Origin: an uncultured Arenimonas sp.
GTDB taxonomy: Bacteria; Pseudomonadota; Gammaproteobacteria; Xanthomonadales; Xanthomonadaceae
Reading direction: 5' to 3'
Assembly: GCA_946480565.1 (NCBI GenBank)
Contig: CAMLKR010000004.1
Location: 1 to 56,628 of the forward strand
Length of the DNA stretch: 56,628 bases
Shown: positions 8,215-18,214 of the stretch, piece by piece
Layout: every line of letters starts with the position of its first letter
Numbering within the stretch: the stretch's first letter is position 1
The notes under the pieces: generated by a model
What the model saw: the letters and a program-made list of their open reading frames with translations, nothing else
Told to the model about the DNA's origin: nothing
Databases searched by the model: none
Translations under genes and position numbers: made by a program

Positions 8215-10584
8215 TCAGTTGCGGAGCGGCTTGCCGTTCTTGAGCATGTAGGCGATGCGTTCCTGGGTCTTGGGCATCTGCGCCAGGGCGACGAAGTGTT
8301 CGCGCTCGAGCCGGAGCAGCCATTCCTCGTCCACGATCGCGCCGCGGTCGACTTCGCCGCCGCACAGCACGGTGGCGATGCGCTTGCTGACCTCGTAGTC
8401 GTGTTCGGAGATGAAGCGGCCCTCGAGCATGTTCTCCAGCATCATCCGGAAGGTGGCGATGCCGACGTCGCCGGCCACCTGCACCTGGCGGGCGGGCAGG
8501 GGCGGGCGATAGCCCGACTCGGCCAGCGCCAGGGCCTGGGCCTTGGCCACGTGCAGCAGCTCGTACGGGTTGAACACCACGACGTCACTGTCGCGGGCCA
8601 GCTTCATCTCCTTGGCCTCGAGCGCGGACGCCGAGACCTTCCCCATCGCGATCGTCTCGAAATAGGGCTTGAGCGCAGCGAACACGTCGCCGCCCGGGCC
8701 GGCCGCGGCGGAAGCGCGGACCGCGATCTCCTTCAGGCCACCACCTGCCGGCAGCAGGCCGACGCCGGCCTCGACCAGGCCGATGTAGCTCTCCAGGCCG
8801 AACACGGTGCGGGCCGAATGCATCTGGAACTCGCAGCCGCCGCCCAGGGCCAGGCCGCGCACCGCGGCGACCACGGGCACCAGGGCGTACTTGATGCGCT
8901 GGCTGGTGGCCTGGAAGGTGGCCACCATCGCCTCGAACTCGGCGAGCTTGCCGGCCTGCAGCGAGGCCATGGCGCCGGACAGGTCGGCACCCGCCGAGAA
9001 CGGCTCCTTCGGCTGCCAGATCACCAGCCCGCGGAAGTCCTTCTCGGCCACGTCGATGGCCTGCTGCACGCCGGCCAGCACGCCGTCGCCGACGGTGTTC
9101 ATCTTGGTCTTGAAGCTCAGCACCGCGATGCCGTCGCCGTCGTGCCACATGCGCACCGCGTCGGTCTCGAACACGGTGTCGCCGGGGGCGGCGCGCTCAC
9201 CCAGCACCGGGTCCGGGAAACGCTGGCGGTTGTAGACCGCCAGGTTCGAGCGCGGCAGCTTGTCGTTGCGCGCCGGGCTGAAGCTGCCCTCGGCGGCGTG
9301 CACGGCCTCGCGGCCGTCGAACACCCAGTCCGGCAGCGGCGCGCTGGACATGGCCTTGCCGGCCACGATGTCCTCGGCGATCCATTCGGCCACCTGCTTC
9401 CAGCCGGCGGCCTGCCAGGTCTCGAACGGGCCAAGGCTCCAGCCGTAGCCCCAGCGGATGGCCAGGTCGACGTCGCGGGCGGTGTCGGCGATCGAGGCCA
9501 GGTGGAAGGCGCTGTAATGGAACAGGTCGCGGAACAGCGACCACAGGAACTGCGCCTGCGGGTGCTGGCTGGCGCGCAGCTGGGCGAACTTCTCGGCCGG
9601 GTTCTTGTTCTTCAGGATCGCGACCACCTCGGGCGCGGCTTCACCGCTGGCGGGACGGTAGTCCTGGGCCTTGAGATCCAGGACCACGATGTCCTTGCCC
9701 TTCTTCATGAAGATGCCGGCGCCGGTCTTCTGGCCCAGGGCGCCCTTGGCGATCAGCGCCTGCAGCCAGTCCGGCGCCTTGAAGTACTTGTGCCAGGGAT
9801 CGTCGGGCAGGGTGTCGGCCATGGTCTTGATGACGTGGGCCATGGTGTCGAGGCCGACCACGTCCGAGGTGCGGTAGGTCGCCGATTTCGGGCGGCCGAG
9901 CAGGGGGCCGGTGAGGGCGTCGACCTCGTCGAAACCCAGGCCGAACTGGCCGGTGTGGTGCAGGGTCGAGAGGATGGAGAAGACGCCAATGCGGTTGCCG
10001 ATGAAGTTCGGCGTGTCCTTGGCGTACACGACCCCCTTGCCCAGGGTGGTGACGAGGAAAGTCTCAAGCCCTTCAAGCACTTCCCGGTCAGTCTTAACGC
10101 AAGGTATCAGCTCTGCGAGGTGCATGTAGCGCGGCGGGTTGAAGAAGTGCACGCCGCAGAACCGGTGGTGAAGCGATTCCGGAAGAACTTCCGCCAAGCC
10201 ATTGATTGACAAGCCAGAAGTGTTGGAAGCCAGGATCGCATGCGGGGCCACGTAGGCTTCGATGCGGTCGTACAGGGCCTTCTTCCAGTCCATGCGCTCG
10301 GCGATGGCCTCGATGATCAGGTCGCAGTCCTTGAGCAGGTCCAGGTGCTGGTCGTAGTTGGCCGGGGTGATGGCCGCGGCCTTGGACTTGCTGGCGAAGG
10401 GCGCCGGCGAGAGTTTGCCGAGGTTGGCGATGGCCTTGTCGACGATGCCGTTGGGCGGGCCTTCCTTGGCGGGAAGGTCGAACAGGACGGTGTCGACGTC
10501 GGCGTTGACGAGATGGGCGGCGATCTGCGCGCCCATCACGCCGGCGCCGAGCACGGCCACCTTGCGGATGCGGAGTTGCGGCAT
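8215..10584 (-). CDS. fadB: 3-hydroxyacyl-CoA dehydrogenase / enoyl-CoA hydratase (FadN-type order)
   Basis: Bifunctional beta-oxidation enzyme of 789 residues. The domain order is the reverse of E. coli FadB. The NAD-binding hydroxyacyl-CoA dehydrogenase comes first (VAVLGAGVMGAQIAAHLVNA, ASNTSGLSI, FCGVHFFNPPRYMHLAEL), followed by its C-terminal helices. The enoyl-CoA hydratase fold comes last (EPFSAGADLSG, VRGLALGGGCEFQMH). Order and length match Bacillus FadN and the FadN-type enzymes common in Lysobacteraceae. The gene is 31 bases after tetR and 21 before fadA, so it sits in the middle of one operon. A stretch near 10050-10220 has clearly lower GC than the rest but stays in frame. Confidence 0.95.
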   Translation of the reverse strand: MPQLRIRKVAVLGAGVMGAQIAAHLVNADVDTVLFDLPAKEGPPNGIVDKAIANLGKLSPAPFASKSKAAAITPANYDQHLDLLKDCDLIIEAIAERMDWKKALYDRIEAYVAPHAILASNTSGLSINGLAEVLPESLHHRFCGVHFFNPPRYMHLAELIPCVKTDREVLEGLETFLVTTLGKGVVYAKDTPNFIGNRIGVFSILSTLHHTGQFGLGFDEVDALTGPLLGRPKSATYRTSDVVGLDTMAHVIKTMADTLPDDPWHKYFKAPDWLQALIAKGALGQKTGAGIFMKKGKDIVVLDLKAQDYRPASGEAAPEVVAILKNKNPAEKFAQLRASQHPQAQFLWSLFRDLFHYSAFHLASIADTARDVDLAIRWGYGWSLGPFETWQAAGWKQVAEWIAEDIVAGKAMSSAPLPDWVFDGREAVHAAEGSFSPARNDKLPRSNLAVYNRQRFPDPVLGERAAPGDTVFETDAVRMWHDGDGIAVLSFKTKMNTVGDGVLAGVQQAIDVAEKDFRGLVIWQPKEPFSAGADLSGAMASLQAGKLAEFEAMVATFQATSQRIKYALVPVVAAVRGLALGGGCEFQMHSARTVFGLESYIGLVEAGVGLLPAGGGLKEIAVRASAAAGPGGDVFAALKPYFETIAMGKVSASALEAKEMKLARDSDVVVFNPYELLHVAKAQALALAESGYRPPLPARQVQVAGDVGIATFRMMLENMLEGRFISEHDYEVSKRIATVLCGGEVDRGAIVDEEWLLRLEREHFVALAQMPKTQERIAYMLKNGKPLRN

Positions 10585-10615
10585 GGGAAAAGCTCCGTGG
10601 GAGGAGGGATGAGGG

Positions 10616-11239
10616 TCAGCCGGCGGCGCGCAGGCCGGCGGCGGCGAAACGGATCAGGGCCTGGGCGGCCTTCTCGCAGTGGGCCTTCTCGGACACGCCG
10701 GCCGGGCGCTTGATCAGTCCGAAGTCGGCCATGGCATAGGTGAGCGCGCCGGCGGTGAAGTCCAGGCGCCAGACCAGGTCCTCCTTGGACAGGCCGGGCA
10801 GGGCGGCGCCGATGGCCTTGGCGAACTCGCGCAGCACGTGGCCGTAGTTGTCGGACAGGAACTTGCGCAGGCGGTCGTTCTTCTCGGCGAAGGCGCGGGC
10901 CAGGACCCGCACGAAGGCCGAGCCGCCGTGGCGGTCGATGGTGAGCGCCAGGGGCGGCTCGATGAAGGCGGACAGGATGGCCTCCAGGTCGCCCGGCCGG
11001 GTTTCCTGGGCCTTGCGCAGCAGGGCCAGGCGGCGCTCGCTCATCTCGTCCATGCGGCGGCGGAAGACCTCGTTGACCAGGTTCTCCTTGCTGCCGAAGT
11101 GGTAGTTGACCGCGGCGATGTTGACGTCGGCCCGGCTGGTCACCTGGCGCAATGAGGTGCCGGCGAACCCGTGCTGGGCGAAGAGCTCCTCGGCCGCGCC
11201 GAGGATGCGTTCCTTGGTGTTGAAGTGGGTCGTGGTCAT
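10616..11239 (-). CDS. TetR-family regulator of the fad operon
   Basis: A 207-residue repressor-type protein. The N-terminal helix-turn-helix region runs KERILGAAEELFAQHGFAGTSL, followed by RADVNIAAVNYHFGSKENLVNEVF; the ligand-binding half is typical of PsrA/FadR-like TetR regulators that sense long-chain acyl-CoA. It is the first gene of the operon with fadB and fadA. Its own promoter carries a near-perfect palindrome (11250-11264) at the likely transcription start, which suggests autorepression with fadBA. The effector is inferred from context only. Confidence 0.88.
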   Translation of the reverse strand: MTTTHFNTKERILGAAEELFAQHGFAGTSLRQVTSRADVNIAAVNYHFGSKENLVNEVFRRRMDEMSERRLALLRKAQETRPGDLEAILSAFIEPPLALTIDRHGGSAFVRVLARAFAEKNDRLRKFLSDNYGHVLREFAKAIGAALPGLSKEDLVWRLDFTAGALTYAMADFGLIKRPAGVSEKAHCEKAAQALIRFAAAGLRAAG

Positions 11240-11249
11240 GGCCTGCCAG

Positions 11250-11264
11250 CGTTCGATTCAAACG
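11250..11264 (-). promoter_or_regulatory. Candidate operator of the TetR regulator
   Basis: CGTTCGATTCAAACG is a 15-base palindrome with one mismatched pair and a neutral centre. It lies just downstream of the likely transcription start of tetR-fadB-fadA, where a bound repressor would block RNA polymerase. The ten bases ATTCAAACGG recur at 11310-11319, 54 bases away and just upstream of the -35 element, as a half-site. The CAAAC-N4-GTTGG reading at 11259-11272 also resembles the PsrA-type motif. Confidence 0.55.
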
Positions 11265-11274
11265 GGTGTTGGCG

Positions 11275-11302
11275 AGTGTACTCCCGCCGGCCCCGCCGTC
11301 AA
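11275..11302 (-). promoter_or_regulatory. Sigma-70-type promoter of tetR-fadB-fadA
   Basis: On the minus strand TTGACG (complement of 11297-11302) and TACACT (complement of 11275-11280) are separated by 16 bases, a near-consensus vegetative promoter. Transcription would start near 11268, inside the candidate operator region and about 30 bases before the tetR start codon. Confidence 0.6.
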
Positions 11303-11422
11303 ATGGCCAATTCAAACGGCTGACGGAACGGGGATCGCCGCCGGGCCTCCCGGAGGCCGGCGCGCCATGCTGCTGGAAATATTCAGGGAAATGCGCTAAA
11401 CCCTCGTTCGTGCGGGGTTTTG

Positions 11423-11431
11423 TGCTAGATT
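11423..11431 (+). promoter_or_regulatory. Extended -10 promoter element for ndk
   Basis: TGCTAGATT (11423-11431) has the TGn extension and a good -10 hexamer. Transcription would start about 30 bases before the ndk ATG. No convincing -35 is visible, which is common for extended -10 promoters. Confidence 0.4.
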
Positions 11432-11469
11432 TACCGGCTTCCGAAACCCCTAAACCACGGAGTTAGACC

Positions 11470-11895
11470 ATGGCGCTGGAGCGCACCATTTCCATCATCA
11501 AGCCCGACGCGGTCGCCAAGAACGTCATCGGCGAGATCTACGCCCGCTTCGAAAAGGCCGGCCTGAAGGTCGTCGCCGCCAAGATGAAGCACCTGTCCCG
11601 CAAGGAGGCCGAAGGCTTCTACGCCGTGCACCGCGAGCGCCCGTTCTTCAACGCGCTGGTCGAGTTCATGATCTCGGGCCCGGTGATGATCCAGGTCCTG
11701 GAGGGTGAGAACGCGGTGCAGAAGAACCGCGACCTGATGGGCGCCACCAACCCGAAGGAAGCCGCGCCGGGCACGATCCGCGCCGACTTCGCGCAGTCGA
11801 TCGACGCCAATGCCGTGCACGGTTCCGACAGCCTCGAGAACGCCGCGATCGAGACCGCGTACTTCTTCGCCGCCACCGAGCTGTGCCCGCGCTGA
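11470..11895 (+). CDS. ndk: Nucleoside-diphosphate kinase
   Basis: Ndk balances cellular NTP and dNTP pools by moving the gamma-phosphate of ATP onto nucleoside diphosphates through a phosphohistidine. The 141-residue product is full length and conserved throughout: [12 protein letters not shown], the substrate loop [16 protein letters not shown] and the active-site histidine in [14 protein letters not shown] ribosome-binding site at 11458-11462 precedes the ATG by 7 bases. It opens a long plus-strand series continuing 12 bases later with rlmN. Confidence 0.98.
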   Translation: MALERTISIIKPDAVAKNVIGEIYARFEKAGLKVVAAKMKHLSRKEAEGFYAVHRERPFFNALVEFMISGPVMIQVLEGENAVQKNRDLMGATNPKEAAPGTIRADFAQSIDANAVHGSDSLENAAIETAYFFAATELCPR

Positions 11896-11907
11896 GCGGA
11901 TGACGTC

Positions 11908-13102
<1,195 letters not shown>

Positions 13103-13113
<11 letters not shown>

Positions 13114-13891
13114 GCCCGTGCGTCTTTTCGCCTTCGTCGCTCTGCTGGCGCTGGCCGGCTGTGCCTCCACGGCGGGCGGCGGCAAGCCCCAGGCGCCCGG
13201 CAACGCCGGCGGCACCCACACCACGATGAGCAACAAGGGCCTGGCCAACCTCAACCTGGCGCACAATTACATGAACGCCGGAAAGCTCGACTACGCGATG
13301 GACCGCGCCAACCGCGCCCTGCGCAGCGACCCGGATTCGCCCGACGTGCAGATCGTGATGGGCCTGATCCGCGAGAAGCTCGGCGACGATGCCCGCGCCG
13401 GCCAGCACTACGCGCAGGCGGTGAAGCAGGCGCCGGAGGCGGGCCACGTGCTCAACGTGCACGCCGTCTGGCTGTGCCGCCAGGGCCAGGTCGAGCAGTC
13501 CGACGCGCTGTTCAGCCGCGCCGTGGTGGACCCATTCTACAAGGCCAAGCACCAGGCCTACTTCAACGCCGGCAAGTGCGCGCTGCAGGGCGGCCGCCTG
13601 GACCGCGCGGAGAAATACCTGCGCCAAGGCGTCGAGCTGGCGCCCCAGGACGCCCTGCTGCTGGCCGAACTGGCCGAGGTGAAATTCCGCCAGGGCGACT
13701 ACATGGCGGCGCGCGCCTTCTTCCAGCGGCGTGAATCGCTGGGCGCGCCCAGCGCCGAACTGCTGGACCTGGCGGTCCGCATCGAGCAGGGCGCCGGCGA
13801 CACGGTGGCGGCCGAGCGTTACCGTCGCCGCCTCAACGAACAGTTCCCCAACTACACGCCGCCCGCCACGGAGGGGTCGCGCCAGCCATGA
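13103..13891 (+). CDS. pilW: Type IV pilus biogenesis lipoprotein PilW/PilF
   Basis: Outer-membrane TPR lipoprotein that assists PilQ secretin multimerisation in type IV pilus assembly. The 262-residue product starts with a lipoprotein signal ending in the lipobox LAGC (Cys about residue 19). TPR helices follow ([65 protein letters not shown]). Position between rlmN and rodZ matches many gammaproteobacteria. Both gene ends overlap their neighbours, implying coupled translation. Confidence 0.93.
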
Positions 13892-14739
13892 GCAGTGAAA
13901 GCACGCAGGAGGTCCTGTTCCAGGACCCGATTGGGATTCGCCTGCGGCAGGGCCGCGAGAAGGCGGGACTCAGTCTCGAGCAGGCCGGCCAGCAGCTGAA
14001 GCTGCCGGTGGCGATCGTCGAGGCGATGGAACGCGACGACTGGCAGCGCCTCGGCGCGCCGATCTACGTCCGCAGCTACCTCGGCAGCTACCTGCGCCTG
14101 GTGGGCCTGCCGGCCGCACTGGCCGAACAGGTCGCGCAGGAGAAGCCGACGCCGCCGCTGGTGACCCTGGGCGGCAGCTCCCGGGTCCGGCATGCGCTTA
14201 ACCACTCGATGCGCAACCTGGTCTACCTGGTGATGACCGCCGTGCTGGTGCTGCCGGTGGTGCTGGTCGTGCGCCACTACCAGGCGGCGCAGCCGGCGGA
14301 GCTGCTCACGCTCGAGCCGTCCGCCATCGCTCCAGCGCCGAACCTGGCGGCGGAACCGGCTCCGCCGCCGCCGGCCGCAGCCATCGCGCCCCCGGCTGCT
14401 GCCGCGGCGGACGCCGAGGGCCCGGCACCGGTGATGGCGTCGATGGCACCGTTCCAGAAGCCCGCCGCCGCGAACAGCGGGCTCCTGCTGCGTTTTGCCG
14501 GGGAGAGCTGGGTTGACGTCGTGGATGCCCAAGGTGCGCGGATCGAACGCGGGCTGGTGGCCGCGGGCAGCGAGCGCCGTTACGCCCCCGGTCAGGTGGC
14601 GCGCATCACGCTCGGCAACGCCGAAGCGGTGGAGGTGAGCTTCGCCGGCGCGGCGATCGACCTGACGCCTTACCGCGCCGCGAACGTCGCCCGCTTTGCG
14701 GTATCCTCCACCGGCGAACCCGCTCCCGCCGGCAACTGA
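13888..14739 (+). CDS. rodZ: Cytoskeleton protein RodZ
   Basis: Membrane-spanning partner of MreB needed for rod shape. The 283-residue product has an N-terminal helix-turn-helix domain of the Cro type (GIRLRQGREKAGLSLEQAGQQLKLPVAI, YVRSYLGSYLRLVG), a single transmembrane helix near 110-131, a proline/alanine-rich linker and a C-terminal beta domain of the DUF4115 type (LRFAGESWVDVVDAQGARIERG). It overlaps pilW by 4 bases. In E. coli ispG and hisS lie between rodZ and yfgM; here yfgM follows after only 69 bases. Confidence 0.93.
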   Translation: MSSESTQEVLFQDPIGIRLRQGREKAGLSLEQAGQQLKLPVAIVEAMERDDWQRLGAPIYVRSYLGSYLRLVGLPAALAEQVAQEKPTPPLVTLGGSSRVRHALNHSMRNLVYLVMTAVLVLPVVLVVRHYQAAQPAELLTLEPSAIAPAPNLAAEPAPPPPAAAIAPPAAAAADAEGPAPVMASMAPFQKPAAANSGLLLRFAGESWVDVVDAQGARIERGLVAAGSERRYAPGQVARITLGNAEAVEVSFAGAAIDLTPYRAANVARFAVSSTGEPAPAGN

Positions 14740-14808
14740 TCCCGCGGCACCGCGCGCCGCCGCCACCTCCACCCGCCTGCGCATCGCGCGGGCCCGAAGA
14801 AGCATCGA

Positions 14809-15459
14809 ATGGACCAGATCGACGAATACGAACAGGGCGAACGCGTTCGCACCTGGCTGCGCAACAACGGCTCCTCGCTCATTGGCGGCGTCGTGCTCGG
14901 CCTGGCCGGCCTGGCCGGCTGGCAATGGTGGCAGGGGCAGCAGGACCAGGCGCTGGTGGTGGCCGCCGGCGAATACGCGGCCTTCAACAAGGCCATCGAA
15001 GCCAAGCAGGACGACAAGATCGCCGCCCATGCCGCCGCGCTGCGGCAGAACCATCCCGACACCCCGTACCCGGCGCTGGCCGCGCTGCGCCAGGCGGACG
15101 TGCTGCACGCCGCGGGCAAGGACGACGAAGCGATCGAGGCCCTCGACGCGGTGTCGGGCGAGCACCTTGATCCGGCCCTGGTCGAGTTGGCGCGCCTGCG
15201 CGCCGCGCGCCTGCTGGTCGGCAACGGCAAACCGGAAGACGCGATCAAGCGGCTCGACGACCTGGGCGAGCCGACCTTCGCCGCCGTCGCCGCCGAGATC
15301 CGCGGCGACGCCGAAATGGCCCTGGGCCGCCGCGACGCCGCCCGCGCCGCCTACGAAAAAGCCTTGGCCTCGCTCGACGTCGGTGCGCCCACGCGCTCGA
15401 TGGTCGAGATGAAACTCACCGACGCGGGCGGTTCCTCGTCCGCGCAGCCGGAGATCTGA
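14809..15459 (+). CDS. yfgM: Ancillary SecYEG translocon subunit YfgM
   Basis: Inner-membrane protein with a periplasmic TPR domain that associates with SecYEG and periplasmic chaperones. The 216-residue product begins MDQIDEYEQGERVRTWLRNNG, followed by a transmembrane helix (SLIGGVVLGLAGLAGWQWW) and TPR-like repeats rich in alanine and aspartate, as in the YfgM/DUF2133 family. It lies 4 bases before bamB. The yfgM-bamB-der order is the same as in E. coli. Confidence 0.92.
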   Translation: MDQIDEYEQGERVRTWLRNNGSSLIGGVVLGLAGLAGWQWWQGQQDQALVVAAGEYAAFNKAIEAKQDDKIAAHAAALRQNHPDTPYPALAALRQADVLHAAGKDDEAIEALDAVSGEHLDPALVELARLRAARLLVGNGKPEDAIKRLDDLGEPTFAAVAAEIRGDAEMALGRRDAARAAYEKALASLDVGAPTRSMVEMKLTDAGGSSSAQPEI

Positions 15460-15463
15460 CCGC

Positions 15464-16684
15464 ATGTCGTTCCGCATCCTGCTCCTCGCCCTGATCCTGG
15501 TCTCCGCCACCGGCTGCAGCACCATCAAGGGCTGGTTCGGCGACAGCAAGTCCAAGGCCCTGGACCCGGCCGAGCTGACCGACATCGCCAGCCCGATCGC
15601 CGTGGACCGCGCCTGGACCCTGAACCTCGGCGATGGCCGCGAGAAGCTGGGCCTGCGCCAGAAGGTCGCGATCGAGGGCGAGCGCCTGTACGTGTCCAAC
15701 GACGACGGCCAGGTGCTGGCCATCGATGCCAACAGCGGCGACGTGGTCTGGGATTCCCAGGCCGTGAAGACCGGCAAGACCGGCAACCGCCTGCTGTTCT
15801 GGCGTCGCAAGACCATCGAGGCCGGCCTGAGCGGCGGCCCCGGCGTCGGCAACGGCCTGGTTGTGGTCGGTGGCCGCAACGGCGAAGTGATCGCCTTCGA
15901 CGCCGAGACCGGCGCGGAGCGCTGGAAGGCCCAGGCCACCTCCGAAGTGATCGCCACGCCCCTGGTCGCCGGCGGCCTGGTGGTGGTGCGCAGCAACGAC
16001 GGCCGCACCTTCGGGTTCGACGCCGTCGACGGCACCCGCAAGTGGGTGTTCGACCGCGGCCTGCCCAGCCTGAGCGTGCGCGGCAACGGCACGCCCGTGG
16101 CCGGCGGCGAGTTCGTCTACCTGGGTTACGACGACGGCAGCGTCATCGCGCTGCGCCTGGCCGACGGCCTGCTGGCCTGGGAACAGCTGGTCGCCGAAGC
16201 CGATGGCCGCAACGAGCTCGAGCGCATGGCCGACGTGGATGGCGAGCTGCAGCTGGGCCTGTCCGAACTCTATGCCACCAGCTTCCGGGGCCAGACGGTC
16301 GCCATCTCGACCCGCAACGGCGAGCCGATGTGGAACCGCGACGTCGGCAGCTACGGCGGCCTCGCCCTGCTGGCCGACCGCGTCGTGGTGGCCGATCCTT
16401 CCGGCACAGTCTGGGCGCTGGACCGCAACACCGGCAGCGCCCTGTGGAAGCAGGAGGCGCTGGCGCGCCGCTGGCTGACCACGCCGGCGGTGCAGGGCAA
16501 CTACATCGTGGTGGGCGACATCGAGGGTTACCTGCACTGGATCCGCTCGGACGACGGCGTCATCGTCGGCCGCGACCGCATTCAGAACTCGGCCATCCTC
16601 GGCACCCCGCAGGTGTCGGCCGCGGGCACGCTGTACGCCATCACGGCGGAAGGCAAGCTGGCGGCCTACCCGCAGCCGCAATAA
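15464..16684 (+). CDS. bamB: Outer membrane protein assembly factor BamB
   Basis: Lipoprotein of the BAM complex, an eight-bladed beta-propeller that helps BamA insert outer-membrane beta-barrels. The 406-residue product has a signal peptide with lipobox SATGC (Cys 18). Repeated PQQ/YWTD-like blades follow, for example VLAIDANSGDVVWD, VIAFDAETGAERWKA, FGFDAVDGTRKWVF and VWALDRNTGSALWK. Length is normal. A palindrome-rich gap of 132 bases separates it from der. Confidence 0.96.
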   Translation: MSFRILLLALILVSATGCSTIKGWFGDSKSKALDPAELTDIASPIAVDRAWTLNLGDGREKLGLRQKVAIEGERLYVSNDDGQVLAIDANSGDVVWDSQAVKTGKTGNRLLFWRRKTIEAGLSGGPGVGNGLVVVGGRNGEVIAFDAETGAERWKAQATSEVIATPLVAGGLVVVRSNDGRTFGFDAVDGTRKWVFDRGLPSLSVRGNGTPVAGGEFVYLGYDDGSVIALRLADGLLAWEQLVAEADGRNELERMADVDGELQLGLSELYATSFRGQTVAISTRNGEPMWNRDVGSYGGLALLADRVVVADPSGTVWALDRNTGSALWKQEALARRWLTTPAVQGNYIVVGDIEGYLHWIRSDDGVIVGRDRIQNSAILGTPQVSAAGTLYAITAEGKLAAYPQPQ

Positions 16685-16719
16685 TCCCGGTCGCGGCCCG
16701 CGAGGGTCCGGCCGATCGT

Positions 16720-16768
16720 GGCGCGCCCCCGGGGGCGCGCCGCCGCACCGCCCGGCCCGTGCCGGGCG
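16720..16768. repeat. Two adjacent GC-rich inverted repeats between bamB and der
   Basis: 16720-16741 is a perfect 22-base palindrome (GGCGCGCCCCC with its complement) with no loop. It is followed by CGCCCGGC (16749-16756) pairing with GCCGGGCG (16761-16768) around CCGT and ending in TTT. The second could be a weak terminator for bamB. The first could be a cruciform or a protein-binding palindrome. Confidence 0.6.
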
Positions 16769-16816
16769 TTTCGCGCTTCGGCGCGGATGATTCCAAAGTT
16801 TCGGGAGAGATCCACC

Positions 16817-18214
16817 GTGTTGCCATTGGTCGCTCTCGTCGGCCGGCCGAATGTCGGCAAGTCCACGATCTTCAACGCGCTCACGCGCAGCCGCGACGCC
16901 CTCGTCCACGACGAGCCCGGCGTGACGCGCGATCGCCACTACGGTTTCTGCCGCCTGGTCGAGGACCGGCCCTTCGGCCTGTGCGACACCGGTGGCCTGT
17001 CCGGTGACGAGGAAGGGCTGGCCGGCGCCACCGCACGGCAGGCCCGCGCCGCGGTCGAAGAGGCCGACCTGGTGCTGTTCGTGGTCGATGGCCGGGAAGG
17101 GCCCTCGGGCCTGGACCAGAGCATCCTGGCCTTCCTGCGCAAGTCCGGCACGCGCTTTTTCCTGGTGGTCAACAAGACCGACGGCATCGATGTCGAGGCC
17201 GCGGTGGCCGAGTTCGCGCGCTTCGGCGTCGAACGGGTCATCCCGGTGGCGGCGGCGCACCAGCGCGGCATCCCGGACCTGCTCGAAGAGATCATCCCCG
17301 AACTGCCCGAGGACGGCGACGCCGCCGTGCTGGCGGACGATCCGGACCGGATCCGCATCGCCTTCATCGGCCGCCCCAATGTCGGCAAGTCGACCCTGGT
17401 GAACCGCCTGCTGGGCGAGGAGCGCATGATCGCCTCCGACGTACCCGGCACCACCCGCGACTCGATCGCCGTGGACCTGCGCCGCGACGGCCGCGACTAC
17501 CGCCTGATCGACACCGCCGGCCTGCGCCGGCGCGCCAAGGTCGAGGAAGCGGTGGAGAAGTTCAGCGCCTTCAAGACCCTGCAGGCGATCGAAACCTGCC
17601 AGGTGGCCGTGGTGATGCTGGACGCGGGCGAGGGCGTGACCGACCAGGATGCGACCGTGCTGGGCCTGGTGCTCAACGCCGGCCGCGCCCTGGTGGTCGC
17701 CGTCAACAAATGGGACGGCCAGGACAAGTACACGCGCGAGCAGGCCATGACCATGCTCGAACGCAAGCTCTCGTTCTGCGAATGGGCCGAACGCGTCACC
17801 ATCTCGGCCAAACACGGCACCGGCATGCGCGAGCTGTTCAAGGCCATCCACCGTGCCCACGCCTCGGCGACGCACGAGTTCAGCACGGCCGAGACCACCA
17901 AGGCCCTCGCCATCGCGGTCGAGAGCTTCCCGCCGCCGGTGGTGCGCGGGCACGTGGCCAAGCTGAAGTTCGCGCATCCGGGCGGCGCCAATCCGCCGAC
18001 TTTCATCGTGCACGGCAACCGGCTGAAGTCGCTGACCGACAGTTACCGCCGCTACCTCGAGAACTTCTTCCGCAAGCGCTTCAAGCTGGTGGGTACGCCG
18101 ATCAAGTTCGTGTTCAAGGAAGGCGAGAACCCCTACGAGGGCAAGAAGAACGTGCTCACCGAGCGCCAGGTGAAGGCCAAGCGCCGCTTGATGAAGCACG
18201 TCAAGCGCAAGTGA
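16817..18214 (+). CDS. der: Ribosome biogenesis GTPase Der (EngA)
   Basis: Essential double GTPase that acts in 50S subunit maturation. The 465-residue product has two complete G domains, with P-loops GRPNVGKST in both, switch motifs DTGG and DTAG, and NKTD and NKWD guanine-specificity motifs. A C-terminal KH-like domain ends in a basic tail. The start chosen is a GTG at 16817, 8 bases after the GGGAGAG at 16803-16809. It gives the canonical [16 protein letters not shown]; the ATG ten codons upstream is less likely. The stop overlaps the GTG of mobA. Confidence 0.97.
   Translation: MLPLVALVGRPNVGKSTIFNALTRSRDALVHDEPGVTRDRHYGFCRLVEDRPFGLCDTGGLSGDEEGLAGATARQARAAVEEADLVLFVVDGREGPSGLDQSILAFLRKSGTRFFLVVNKTDGIDVEAAVAEFARFGVERVIPVAAAHQRGIPDLLEEIIPELPEDGDAAVLADDPDRIRIAFIGRPNVGKSTLVNRLLGEERMIASDVPGTTRDSIAVDLRRDGRDYRLIDTAGLRRRAKVEEAVEKFSAFKTLQAIETCQVAVVMLDAGEGVTDQDATVLGLVLNAGRALVVAVNKWDGQDKYTREQAMTMLERKLSFCEWAERVTISAKHGTGMRELFKAIHRAHASATHEFSTAETTKALAIAVESFPPPVVRGHVAKLKFAHPGGANPPTFIVHGNRLKSLTDSYRRYLENFFRKRFKLVGTPIKFVFKEGENPYEGKKNVLTERQVKAKRRLMKHVKRK

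Noticed and set aside
6634..10209. A 1191-codon plus-strand open frame opposite fadA and fadB
   Set aside because: It is antisense to two intact beta-oxidation genes, its composition is a high-GC shadow and no family motif can be seen.
10050..10225. Lower-GC patch in fadB as a mobile-element insertion
   Set aside because: No terminal repeats, duplications or frame break; protein motifs run straight through it.
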